64,000 nucleotides of DNA from Bacteriovoracaceae bacterium (lineage in GTDB: Bacteria; Bdellovibrionota; Bacteriovoracia; Bacteriovoracales; Bacteriovoracaceae). The stretch is from NCBI GenBank assembly GCA_029865945.1, contig JARXAH010000048.1:1-64000 (forward strand). The letters are read 5' to 3'. Numbering within the stretch: position 1 is the stretch's first letter; every line of letters starts with the position of its first letter. Under the pieces are notes generated by a model. That model did not search any database. It had not been told where the DNA came from and was given only the letters and a program-made list of their open reading frames with translations. The translations under genes and the position numbers were made by a program. This document shows, one piece after another, positions 1 to 8,315 of this stretch.

Positions 1-617
1 AGTTGTCCTCTAATGCGTGCATAAAATCCATAAAATTTATATTCCGCTGTATTCAAATTAGTTATGTCGCCTAATTGAGCATTTTTTATGTAGTCATTAT
101 TAGAGGAAGCGCGCTTCACGTCTCCTCCCTCAGATTCGGAATTCTTTATGATATTTTTTGCAATTTCAATCCTCGCCAGCTGCTCTACTCCTAGGCCCAA
201 ATTAGCGAGGTTTATTTTTTCTTTTTTCTCTTTAGGTGAATCTTTATTTTTTTGAGTCTTTTTTGAAACATTAGTCGATTGGGCCTTATCGCCACGGTAG
301 AATACATCAACATTTTTTGCAATAGTTTCTCGATCTGTTTTGTTGTCAAACTGAGACAAATATTTGGGAGCATCGGTTTTAATTTTGTTAGCGACTTCAC
401 TATTCACGATTTGCTTAATATTGCTTGTATCGACCTTGGATTCTGTTAGGTAAGTTACTTCAAAATCTTTTGGTTTTTTTAAATTTGTGGCCGATAAATT
501 TTTGTGTGATTTAATTTTTCCAACCTGATAAAAGAGCAAAGCAAAAACGATCACCGCGTGAAGAAAAAGAGATAAAGATAAAAATAGGCATGGACGTTTT
601 TTAAATTGAAGTTGCAT
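1..617 (-). CDS. TonB-like energy-transducer family protein (C-terminus outside window)
   Basis: Reading the minus strand from ATG at 617, with GAGG about six bases upstream, gives an open frame that runs off the left edge after about 205 codons. It starts with a short basic stretch and one hydrophobic helix (LFLSLSLFLHAVIVFALLFY). A Lys/Glu-rich linker follows, then a stretch ending LNTAEYKFYGFYARIRGQL. A single N-terminal anchor, a charged periplasmic linker and an NTAEYKFYGFYARIR-type segment are typical of TonB-family proteins in Bdellovibrio-like bacteria. The C-terminal TonB fold lies outside the window, so the name is provisional. It follows the PBP1A gene on the same strand and may be cotranscribed with it. 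Confidence 0.55.
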   Translation of the reverse strand, partial: MQLQFKKRPCLFLSLSLFLHAVIVFALLFYQVGKIKSHKNLSATNLKKPKDFEVTYLTESKVDTSNIKQIVNSEVANKIKTDAPKYLSQFDNKTDRETIAKNVDVFYRGDKAQSTNVSKKTQKNKDSPKEKKEKINLANLGLGVEQLARIEIAKNIIKNSESEGGDVKRASSNNDYIKNAQLGDITNLNTAEYKFYGFYARIRGQ

Positions 618-732
618 GTAATCCTCATTCCATAGGATTTTCGGAAGCTTCTCTTTAAATTATAAGGGATTTTATCAATTCAACCTAAGCGCATCGCATT
701 GGGATTTTTTTTCTCATAAGAAAATACGCAAA

Positions 733-3651
733 TTATTGTTGATCAAAATAGTTATCTCGATCAATTAAAGTGTTTTCACCAGGCGAAGCTTGCAACATAT
801 TTAATCGGGAATCCCCTAGATATCCTTCTACAAAGTACTCAGAGTACGCTGTAGGATCTTTGGGACTAGAAATAAGGCCGGAAACTCGACTAACTGGTTT
901 TGAAATCACTCCACTCGGAATTAAAAAGGGTTTATTTCCGCGTTTTGCAATCGCTTTTGCCATGAAATTTTTCCATGTTGGTAGGGCCGCTTGGTTACCA
1001 GTTTCCCCAAACCCCATCGTGGAGTTAGTGTCAAAACCACTCCAAACTCCTGTCACAGTATTTGATGTATAGCCAACGAACCAAGCATCGACATACTCAG
1101 ATGTGGTGCCTGTTTTACCTGCGATGTTATCTCCAAGATCGCGAGCATTGGTGGCAGTTCCGTTTTGAATAACGCCTTTTAATAAATTCGTCATAATGTA
1201 GGCGAGGCGTGGATCGTAGATTTGATCGTTGGCAAGATTTTCCATAAATTCTTGCTCGGTAGAATTTATTTTTCCGCGTTCACTATTGCTTTTTTTATCG
1301 CCGACTTCTGCTTCTACTGATGCATCCGTTTCTGCTTCTTCGATTTCTTCTTTAGAGTCTAAATCTTTCGTGAGATCTTTGGAATTTTCCTCAGCGAGTT
1401 TCACTTCTGTATCTTTTGAATTATTTTCGCTTAAGTTATTTTCTTTTTTTGTGGGAAGAAATGAAAATGTTTTTACATCCAAAGGTCTTTGGTGTTTATC
1501 TTTTATCATGGTAACCATAGAAATGGGGGTTCGTTTCCCATAGTTTGGAAACACCTGATAAATGGACGTAAGATCTAATAGGCTTATTCCAAAAGAACCT
1601 AGGGCAATACTTAAGTCGGCCGGAATTTGTATGTCTTTATTGAAACGACTCATAAATTCGGAAACTTTTTTTATCCCTATCTGCTGAAGCAAATTGACTG
1701 TTGATACATTTCGACTTTCCTCTAACGATTTCCTGAGTGTAATGAGGCCTTTAAACTCCCCATCATAGTTTTTGGGTTTCCATGAAAGAATCGCATCGGT
1801 ACTAGAGAGTGATTGAGGAGAATCAAGAAGAGTTGAATTTGGAGTATAACCCAATTCTAGGGCCGCGGCGTAGACGATGGGCTTAACTGCTGATCCGGCC
1901 TGACGTTTCGCTTGGATCACTCGGTTAAATTTTGTAAAAGAAAAATCATTGCCGCCCACGAGTGCCAGCACTTCCCCACTATTTACATCTAGAGACAAGA
2001 GCGCGCTTTGTACCTCTGGTTCTTGCTCTAAAAGGCACTTAATAAACTTAGTATTCTTCACATAGTCACTGAAAAAACTATCTTTTAATTTATTGTTGAT
2101 GACATTATTGTGAGCTATAAAAGTATTGAGTGGCTTTAGGCCACCCTCGGCCACAGAAACTTTTACAATATCGCCCATTTTTAAAATTTTAGTGGGATGA
2201 TCAACAAGTCCCCCCAAAACCGTTTCAGCACTGAAACTTCTTTTCTTTGCCCACTGAAATCCCTCGAGCGGTATGACCCCATACAACCCGCCCAAAGTAA
2301 CAAAAACAACTTTCCATTCATCATTCACTCCCACCACCATGGCGTCATGAAGAACTTTGGGATCCAGTTTACTTAAGAGAATTTCATTGTTTAATTCTTG
2401 CGACATCCATAAAGACATTTTATGACTAATGCTTTCAGATTTTGATTTTTCGAAATTTTTACTTAATTGCTCTTGCAAGATGACTAAATCTTCTTTTGAA
2501 ATTTCAAATTCATCTTGAAGATCTCCAGTGGTGAGCAAATAGGTATAAGTGGAAGAGTCCTTGAGTAGTCTTTGTCTTAATTCAATTTCTTGATTTACGT
2601 AGTTCGAATTTTCTATGTGGCCGAGAGCGCCCTTATAGCCTTGTCTTCGATCAATTTCCCGAGAACCTTTTTTTACTTCTTGCTCGGCCACATTTTGAAG
2701 TTCCAAATCTAAAGTAGTATGGACTTGGTAGCCCCCTGATAAGAGCTCCTCTTCGCCGATTTTATCGATTAATCGTTGTCTTATCCACTCGGTAAAATAT
2801 CCTGCAACTACTCCACTACCCTCTTGATTTCGTCTAAGTTTCAATTTAGTAGTTAGTGCTGTTTCATATTCTTTTTTACTTATTCGTCCTTCTTCAAACA
2901 TGCGTGACAAGACATAAGACTGACGAGATTTTGCATGATCGGGATTATTAAAAGGCGAATACTTGGTGGGGGCCACAAGAAGTCCCGCCAACATGGCGGC
3001 CTCTGCCAAATTTAAATCTTGAAATTCTTTATCAAAGTAGCCTTTGGCCGCGGCCTTAAATCCATAGCACCCTCTTCCGAGGTAAACTTGATTTAAATAA
3101 AAAAATAGAATTTCTTCTTTCGTAAATTTTTGTTCAATGGAAATGGCCAATAAAAAATCTTTGATTTTTCGTTCAATGGTTTTTTCACTTGAAAGAAGTA
3201 GCGATTTCGCCACCTGCTGGGTAAAGGTACTTCCCCCCTGCACTACTCTCCCAGCTTTTATGTTCATAAGCATGGCACGAAAAATTCCGGTAAAGTCGAT
3301 TCCTTGATGTTCAAAAAAACGTCCATCTTCCGCGCTCAAAACCGCATCAACAATTATTTTTGGTGTATTTTTTAGCTCGACTAAATCTCGATTTTCGATT
3401 CCAAGTCTTAGTAGTATTTTTCCTTCCCGATCATAAATATAAGAAGGAACGGCTGGATTATATTCTCGTAACTTTGTGACACTAGGTAGAGTTTGAGTTA
3501 AATGCCAAATATAAACGAGCACGACACAGAGACAAAAAACTCCCAAGCCAATGAGGGAGAGGACAGAAAAAATTCCGTACTTCAAAAATTTATTAACTTT
3601 TTTTCCGTTTTGCCCAGGTGATTGCCCGGGTTGTGATTGATTATTTGTCAT
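733..3651 (-). CDS. mrcA: Class A penicillin-binding protein 1A
   Basis: Bifunctional inner-membrane enzyme that polymerises glycan strands (GT51 domain) and cross-links peptides (transpeptidase). An N-terminal membrane helix lies near residues 25-50. GT51 signatures are EDGRFFEHQGID, with its catalytic Glu near residue 107, and GGSTFTQQVAKSLL. The transpeptidase has the SxxK Ser in GSAVKP near 590, SxN in SRNVS near 648, and KTGTT near 849. At 972 residues it is longer than most PBP1A proteins (about 800-850). Part of the excess is an acidic, low-complexity insert at about 736-797 between SxN and KTG. The start overlaps the stop of the upstream lipoprotein gene by four bases, so translation is probably coupled. 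Confidence 0.93.
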   Translation of the reverse strand: MTNNQSQPGQSPGQNGKKVNKFLKYGIFSVLSLIGLGVFCLCVVLVYIWHLTQTLPSVTKLREYNPAVPSYIYDREGKILLRLGIENRDLVELKNTPKIIVDAVLSAEDGRFFEHQGIDFTGIFRAMLMNIKAGRVVQGGSTFTQQVAKSLLLSSEKTIERKIKDFLLAISIEQKFTKEEILFFYLNQVYLGRGCYGFKAAAKGYFDKEFQDLNLAEAAMLAGLLVAPTKYSPFNNPDHAKSRQSYVLSRMFEEGRISKKEYETALTTKLKLRRNQEGSGVVAGYFTEWIRQRLIDKIGEEELLSGGYQVHTTLDLELQNVAEQEVKKGSREIDRRQGYKGALGHIENSNYVNQEIELRQRLLKDSSTYTYLLTTGDLQDEFEISKEDLVILQEQLSKNFEKSKSESISHKMSLWMSQELNNEILLSKLDPKVLHDAMVVGVNDEWKVVFVTLGGLYGVIPLEGFQWAKKRSFSAETVLGGLVDHPTKILKMGDIVKVSVAEGGLKPLNTFIAHNNVINNKLKDSFFSDYVKNTKFIKCLLEQEPEVQSALLSLDVNSGEVLALVGGNDFSFTKFNRVIQAKRQAGSAVKPIVYAAALELGYTPNSTLLDSPQSLSSTDAILSWKPKNYDGEFKGLITLRKSLEESRNVSTVNLLQQIGIKKVSEFMSRFNKDIQIPADLSIALGSFGISLLDLTSIYQVFPNYGKRTPISMVTMIKDKHQRPLDVKTFSFLPTKKENNLSENNSKDTEVKLAEENSKDLTKDLDSKEEIEEAETDASVEAEVGDKKSNSERGKINSTEQEFMENLANDQIYDPRLAYIMTNLLKGVIQNGTATNARDLGDNIAGKTGTTSEYVDAWFVGYTSNTVTGVWSGFDTNSTMGFGETGNQAALPTWKNFMAKAIAKRGNKPFLIPSGVISKPVSRVSGLISSPKDPTAYSEYFVEGYLGDSRLNMLQASPGENTLIDRDNYFDQQ

Positions 3652-4496
3652 TTCAATTTCCCCAGTAACTCTTTGGCAATTTTTTGTCCGTAGGAAAGAT
3701 AATCTGCCAAGGTAAATTGAGTTAAATAATTTTCCGGTAATTTAAGCTGGTAAAGGATCATGTTTTTAGAAATCAGAGCGGCTTGCGGCCTAGAGGAAAA
3801 ACAAACCGCCTTTCGATCTTTTTCTAGAAGATCCATCAATCGTTCGCAATTGCCAAAAATAGGATCTGGCTCGAGATTCAAATTAAAATCGTCTTCTAGT
3901 TTGCCTGCATAATCTTCAAATTGCTGTGACAGCTCTGATTCTGTTTCGCCTGACTTGCGAGGAAAGAATTTTTTTAATTTTTGAAAAATTACCCATTCAA
4001 CTAGATTGGCACTTCCCTTCTTTTGATAGACTTTTAGCAGCTGAATTAAAAATTTTGAAGTTTCATCATTGACCATTACATAGAAAGATTTTTTTCCTCG
4101 CGACTCCCAATACTTAAGCATTCCTACAAGGATGAGAGCTTTTTCATTTTGATCAGCAAAATTGAGGACAAAGGTCTTAGGATTGATTTGGGTAATGGTG
4201 CGAGCATTTATCTTGGTGTGGTCATAAGGGTCTTGAGTGGCCGTTGGGTTGAGTTGGTCATCGTATCTTGAACCAGAGTTAGAGGAAGACGAGGACGAAG
4301 AATGAGAATCAAGATTATCGGTCGGAGTTTGATTTACAGTGTTTGTTTGATCTCCTGTGACCCCCGCTTCATTTTTGTGAAGCTCAACACTATGATTGGT
4401 AGATTTTTTCGCTTTTGTGCTTAAGTCTGCGCAAGAAGAAATAAGGATAGAAACCACGATCAACAAAAAAAATAGGGGAGAAAAATTATGTTTCAT
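3648..4496 (-). CDS. Lipoprotein of unknown function
   Basis: 282 residues. A signal peptide with lipobox LISSC near residue 22 predicts a lipid-anchored envelope protein. A Ser/Thr/Asn-rich, low-complexity linker (residues about 60-85) includes a poly-Ser run. The C-terminal 180 residues are mixed alpha/beta and contain two or three Cys residues; I recognise no family. The start shares one base with the xseB stop (TAATG), and the end overlaps the PBP1A start by four bases. This tight operon placement suggests a role with PBP1A, possibly as an outer-membrane activator analogous to LpoA. That is inference from position only, since no LpoA-like sequence is visible. Confidence 0.75.
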   Translation of the reverse strand: MKHNFSPLFFLLIVVSILISSCADLSTKAKKSTNHSVELHKNEAGVTGDQTNTVNQTPTDNLDSHSSSSSSSNSGSRYDDQLNPTATQDPYDHTKINARTITQINPKTFVLNFADQNEKALILVGMLKYWESRGKKSFYVMVNDETSKFLIQLLKVYQKKGSANLVEWVIFQKLKKFFPRKSGETESELSQQFEDYAGKLEDDFNLNLEPDPIFGNCERLMDLLEKDRKAVCFSSRPQAALISKNMILYQLKLPENYLTQFTLADYLSYGQKIAKELLGKLK

Positions 4497-4708
4497 TATA
4501 GTTTAAAGTCCTCTTCTTTCAATTCATCAGTAAGTACTTTTATTTTTTTTTCTGAAACATCTAAAAAAGTTCTACATTTTTTGTATAGCTCAATTCCCTT
4601 CTCAAATGAGGCAATGCTGGTTTCTAAACCTAATTGACCTTTTTCCAACGATTTTACGATTTGCTCTAACTGTAAAAGATTTTGTTCGAAGGAGGTATTT
4701 TCTTCCAT
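4496..4708 (-). CDS. xseB: Exodeoxyribonuclease VII small subunit
   Basis: 70 residues, the usual size of XseB, the helical subunit that binds XseA to form the single-strand exonuclease. The whole protein fits the family pattern: FEQNLLQLEQIVKSLEKGQL, then LETSIASFEKGIELYKKC, and a C-terminal helix. Such proteins form a two-helix coiled coil. The stop overlaps the start of the following lipoprotein gene by one base. The large subunit xseA is not in the window. The gene is divergent from flgF across about 160 bases. Confidence 0.88.
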   Translation of the reverse strand: MEENTSFEQNLLQLEQIVKSLEKGQLGLETSIASFEKGIELYKKCRTFLDVSEKKIKVLTDELKEEDFKL

Positions 4709-4785
4709 AATTATCTCTCAATTATTAAATAACTTTTAAAAAAAATTGAATTGCTCAACTAACAATTAATACCACCCAAGTAAAC

Positions 4786-4800
4786 TGGAGTAGTTTTTGC
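4786..4800 (+). promoter_or_regulatory. Candidate sigma-54 promoter upstream of flgF
   Basis: TGGAGTAGTTTTTGC has the GG-N10-GC spacing of sigma-54 promoters (GG at 4787-4788, GC at 4799-4800) with an intact TTGC -12 element; the -24 half keeps only TGG. It lies 68 bases upstream of the chosen flgF start in the xseB-flgF divergent region. Sigma-54 control of middle flagellar genes is common in many bacteria. Assignment here rests on spacing and the -12 element only. Confidence 0.35.
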
Positions 4801-4868
4801 CTGAGTACTCAATAAAAATTACTACCATTATACTTAATCTTGGTAGCTGCTCAAAGGAGAATCATCGA

Positions 4869-5666
4869 GTGAGTGGGATATGGGTACCTGTTTCTGGGCA
4901 GATTGCTCAGGAAAGAAAAATTGAAGTGCTCGCCAATAACGTCGCCAACAGTAACTCGGTGGGGTTCAAGCGTGATGACACTGCTTTTAAAGAACATCTC
5001 ACCGAGTATGAAAATCCTTCCTTCGACATCGACATTCCTAGAAAAGATTTTTCCACTGCCGATATGCACAGAACGCGCGAGTTACAACAAGCAAAAGTGC
5101 AATCCGCCGGATCCTATTCTGATTTTACCCAAGGTGAAGTGATACCAACCAATGGGCCCATGGATTTTGCGATTAATGGCGAAGGATTTTTCGTTATTGA
5201 AACGCCTCAAGGGGTTCGTTACACACGTAAAGGAAATTTTAATATCAATGCCGAAGGGACTCTCGTTACTGATAAGGGTTACTCAGTACTGGGAAATATT
5301 CCGACACCCGAAAGCCCCAATACGTATTTGCAATTGAAGGGCAAAGGCGCGGTGCAAGTAGATGGGAGTGGAAATATTTCTCAGGATGGAAAGGCGGCAG
5401 GTAAGTTAGCGATGGTTCATTTTGCAGATTTACATGCTCTCAAAAAAGAAGCATCAGGTTTATTTACAGCACCTCAAGACATGGCGCCCGTCGAATCAAC
5501 TAAATCCGTTTGTATGCAAGGACACCTAGAGCAGTCTAATGTGAATCCCATTTTAGAGATGACGGAATTAATCAAGGCCCACCGACAATTTGAGAGCATG
5601 CAAAAAGCAATCCAGGCCTACGATAGCATTGGTAATAAATCAGTGAATGAGATTGTTAAATTTTAA
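4869..5666 (+). CDS. flgF: Flagellar basal-body rod protein FlgF
   Basis: Proximal-rod/hook-basal-body family protein. Motifs are the N-terminal helix SGIWVPVSGQIAQERKIEVL, NNVANSNSVGFKR, a central FAINGEGFFVI segment shared by FlgF/FlgG/FlgE, and the C-terminal SNVNPILEMTELIKAHRQFE helix. The open frame extends back to 4797, but GTG at 4869 is preceded by AAAGGAG (4853-4859). It gives the normal family N-terminus and a 265-residue product, so I chose it. It is the first gene of a plus-strand flagellar cluster, 41 bases before flgG. FlgF is preferred over a second FlgG because the next gene is a far better FlgG match. Confidence 0.85.
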   Translation: MSGIWVPVSGQIAQERKIEVLANNVANSNSVGFKRDDTAFKEHLTEYENPSFDIDIPRKDFSTADMHRTRELQQAKVQSAGSYSDFTQGEVIPTNGPMDFAINGEGFFVIETPQGVRYTRKGNFNINAEGTLVTDKGYSVLGNIPTPESPNTYLQLKGKGAVQVDGSGNISQDGKAAGKLAMVHFADLHALKKEASGLFTAPQDMAPVESTKSVCMQGHLEQSNVNPILEMTELIKAHRQFESMQKAIQAYDSIGNKSVNEIVKF

Positions 5667-5707
5667 TTAATAGGGCAAAGGCCAAGTCAAAGGCAAAGGA
5701 GTTAATT

Positions 5708-6493
5708 TTGATACGAGCACTTAATACCGCAGCAACAGGAATGGCGTCTCAAGATGCAAACGTAAGCACGATTGCCAACAATATTGCCAACGTGAATACG
5801 AATGCCTTTAAAGCGGGAAGAGCAGAGTTTGAAGATTTGCTATATGAAACCGTTCAAGAGGCAGGAGCAAAGTCATCTCCTGATACAAGTTATTCCGTAG
5901 GAACTCAAATTGGTTCAGGATCAAAAATCAGCGCCGTAAAAAAACAATTTCAACAAGGCCTCCCCAATGTCACCAATAATCCTTACGACTTGATGGTTAA
6001 TGGAGAAGGATTTTTTGGCTTGATTGGGGGCGATGGACAAGTGGCCTTCACGAGAGACGGCTCTTTTACTGTTGATGCAACGGGGAGCCTAGTAACCAAA
6101 AATGGGGAAAAAGTTTTTCCAGGATTTACGATCCCGCCCAAAACTAGTCACGTCAATGTTGATTCATCGGGCGGAATTGAGGCCTTCATTGAGGGCCAAA
6201 CAGAACCTATGAAGTTAGGCCAAATTCCGGTTTTTCAATTTCAAAATCCCGAAGGCCTAAAATCCATTGGTGGAAATAAATATCAAGCTACGGTCGGAAG
6301 TGGAGTTCCTGCGCAAACAGTGGCCGCAACTAATGGAGCAGGGCAAATTCAACAAGGTGCCATTGAATTATCCAACGTCAACGTAATGCAAGAAATGACC
6401 AACTTAATTAAAGCGCAACGAGCTTATGAAATGAATTCTAAGGTAATGGGTGCGGCCGATCAAATGCTACAGACTGTAAACAATATTAGGTGA
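5708..6493 (+). CDS. flgG: Flagellar distal rod protein FlgG
   Basis: 261 residues, the canonical FlgG length. The N-terminal helix is MIRALNTAATGMASQD, followed by NIANVNTNAFKAGRAEFEDL, then the FlgG-typical VGTQIGSGSK stretch and the LMVNGEGFFG segment. The C-terminal helix SNVNVMQEMTNLIKAQRAYE completes the coiled-coil D0 domain. The start codon is TTG at 5708 with AAAGGAG at 5695-5701. The protein builds the distal rod that crosses the periplasm inside the L and P rings. The stop is followed by (TTAA)4 before flgA. Confidence 0.95.
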   Translation: MIRALNTAATGMASQDANVSTIANNIANVNTNAFKAGRAEFEDLLYETVQEAGAKSSPDTSYSVGTQIGSGSKISAVKKQFQQGLPNVTNNPYDLMVNGEGFFGLIGGDGQVAFTRDGSFTVDATGSLVTKNGEKVFPGFTIPPKTSHVNVDSSGGIEAFIEGQTEPMKLGQIPVFQFQNPEGLKSIGGNKYQATVGSGVPAQTVAATNGAGQIQQGAIELSNVNVMQEMTNLIKAQRAYEMNSKVMGAADQMLQTVNNIR

Positions 6494-6511
6494 TTAATTA
6501 ATTAATTAATT
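6494..6511. repeat. TTAA tetranucleotide repeat between flgG and flgA
   Basis: Four and a half copies of TTAA directly follow the flgG stop codon. The tract could slip in length, but it lies between stop and next ribosome binding site and changes no reading frame. Confidence 0.8.
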
Positions 6512-6540
6512 GAATGAGTTAGTGATTAGGTGGTGGATGA

Positions 6541-7503
6541 ATGAAGAAAAATTTTGTTTTCATGGAAATTTTGTTTCTCGTATTTTTTTGTTCATGGACG
6601 AGTGCAGTTCCTTCGTTGGCAAATGATTCAAAAACGGAACTTTGTGAAATGGATTTAAGTCCAGTAGTGGTAAAAGTGGGTGATAGCTTTTATCAAAGTT
6701 ATTTTTCCCAGATATTCACTAAAAGCAACTGCTCACCTGAAATTGTGAATCTTGTGGAAGAAAATGTACTCAACACCAATGGAAAAATTCCAACCGAACA
6801 TCTCCTAGGAATTTATGCGACTAAAGTTAAAACCCAATCTAAATTTATAGAAGTGCTAGATTTAAGTGCTCACCTTAAAAATCAAATTTTGAATTCAAAA
6901 TCCAAAGGCAACGAAAATAATAAGTATTTCAAACTTGATGGCAGCAACCAAGTCATAGGACTTAAGTCACTTAAAGAAATCACTTGGACCTGGGGGAAAG
7001 ATGAACACGCAGTTGAAGTAAACCTGATGGATAAAAATGAAATCGCTCACAAGATTAGCTTCAACATTGAAACAAATACCAAAAACTTGGTTTACAAGGC
7101 AAAAAAAGATATCTCTGCTTTAAATGAAAATCTCAAGGCAGAGGATTTTGAATTAATCGAAATCCAATCTCAAGATCACGATCACGATCAAGGCAATATT
7201 AACAATAGCAACAGATACTCAACACCTTTCATGGAAATAAATAAAATTAGCTACTACCGAACTAATGGTCTCATCAAAAAAGGGGAGACTCTTTTTACCA
7301 ATTCACTTAGTCCTATGAATTTAATTGAAACCGGAAAAATGATTAAGGTACTGGGAGATTCCCAGGGCGTCGAAGTAAGAGCGGAAGGAAGAGCTATGGG
7401 CCCAGGTTTTATCGGACAAACGATTACGATTGAAAATCAAAAATCTAAGCGAAAATATTCGGCCGAAGTTATCGATTTTAACACAGTGAAATTACAATTA
7501 TGA
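6541..7503 (+). CDS. flgA: Flagellar P-ring assembly chaperone FlgA
   Basis: 320 residues with a Sec signal peptide ending near PSLAND, so it is periplasmic. The C-terminal 150 residues carry the SAF-like FlgA module: ISALNENLKAEDFELIE, GLIKKGETLFTNSLSP, and GQTITIENQKSKRKYSAEVI near the end. FlgA helps FlgI assemble into the P ring. The N-terminal half is poorly conserved, as usual. A DHDHDQ stretch lies near residue 215. The gene overlaps flgH by four bases and sits between flgG and flgHI, the expected position for this role. Confidence 0.85.
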   Translation: MKKNFVFMEILFLVFFCSWTSAVPSLANDSKTELCEMDLSPVVVKVGDSFYQSYFSQIFTKSNCSPEIVNLVEENVLNTNGKIPTEHLLGIYATKVKTQSKFIEVLDLSAHLKNQILNSKSKGNENNKYFKLDGSNQVIGLKSLKEITWTWGKDEHAVEVNLMDKNEIAHKISFNIETNTKNLVYKAKKDISALNENLKAEDFELIEIQSQDHDHDQGNINNSNRYSTPFMEINKISYYRTNGLIKKGETLFTNSLSPMNLIETGKMIKVLGDSQGVEVRAEGRAMGPGFIGQTITIENQKSKRKYSAEVIDFNTVKLQL

Positions 7504-8315
7504 AACAAAATTTTTTAGCTTTCTTTTCTTTGTTAATTATTCTTTCCAGCTGCGCAAATTTTGTTGAAAAAGTGCAATCAGATATCAAGCGACAAAAAAT
7601 GCAAGAACAGCAGCGAGAAAGTATTACTTCCATGGCCGGCAAACAAAAGACGTCCAAAAATGATGAAAGAAAAATAGCTGATCCTTTAACCTATACGGCC
7701 TACGGAGAAGATGAAAAAAAGCGTGATAAAAATTTAATGGGACAGCGAAAAACGAGAAACGATTTCACTGACCAAGGAAACGGGGGAAGTTTGTGGAGCA
7801 ATTATGATAATTCTACCTCCTTTTTTACAAACGCGACTACCATTCATGAAGGCGACATTGTCGTCCTAGAAGTACTAGAAGAATTCAAAAAAAGCATAAC
7901 CAGAGAATTAAGAAAAGCTTATCCCCCCTATGGCCCTGGAAATATTTTTACGGCAGCACAAACTCAGTCGATGCAACAAGATGCGGCGAACTCGACTTCT
8001 AGTGCGGCAGTTAAAAGCAATGAAACGACTGCAGGAGGCGTAAATCCCTTGACTGGCCCGATAGCAAAAGAAGGAGGGGCCAAGGAAGACGCGGATAAAG
8101 AAGTGGCGGAAATTGTTTACGATAAAATTTCAGCTCGCGTCGTTGAAAAAATTTCAGGGGATCACGTTATCATTAAAGGAAAAAAAGAAGTCATTTTTAG
8201 AAATAAAAAAAGATATGTTGAAATTAATGCCATGGCAAAGGCCACTGATATTGAAGACGGTGGAAAAATTAAATCAGATAAAATTATTGAATCAAGGATT
8301 ACGGTCTTAAAATGA
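7500..8315 (+). CDS. flgH: Flagellar L-ring lipoprotein FlgH
   Basis: 271 residues. The lipobox is ILSSC near residue 19, consistent with the outer-membrane lipoprotein of the L ring. FlgH hallmarks are SLWSNYDNSTSFFTNATTIHEGDIV and a C-terminal beta region VVEKISGDHVIIKGKKEV ... ARVV-type strands ending RITVLK. A low-complexity insert (residues about 145-195, rich in Ala, Ser, Thr and Gly) separates the two halves. Start overlaps flgA and end overlaps flgI by four bases each, indicating translational coupling. Confidence 0.9.
   Translation: MKQNFLAFFSLLIILSSCANFVEKVQSDIKRQKMQEQQRESITSMAGKQKTSKNDERKIADPLTYTAYGEDEKKRDKNLMGQRKTRNDFTDQGNGGSLWSNYDNSTSFFTNATTIHEGDIVVLEVLEEFKKSITRELRKAYPPYGPGNIFTAAQTQSMQQDAANSTSSAAVKSNETTAGGVNPLTGPIAKEGGAKEDADKEVAEIVYDKISARVVEKISGDHVIIKGKKEVIFRNKKRYVEINAMAKATDIEDGGKIKSDKIIESRITVLK

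Noticed and set aside
212-400. Minus-strand 62-codon Lys-rich frame at the left end
   Set aside because: It is an out-of-frame shadow inside the longer TonB-like gene (1-617), which has a proper start, anchor helix and domain pattern.
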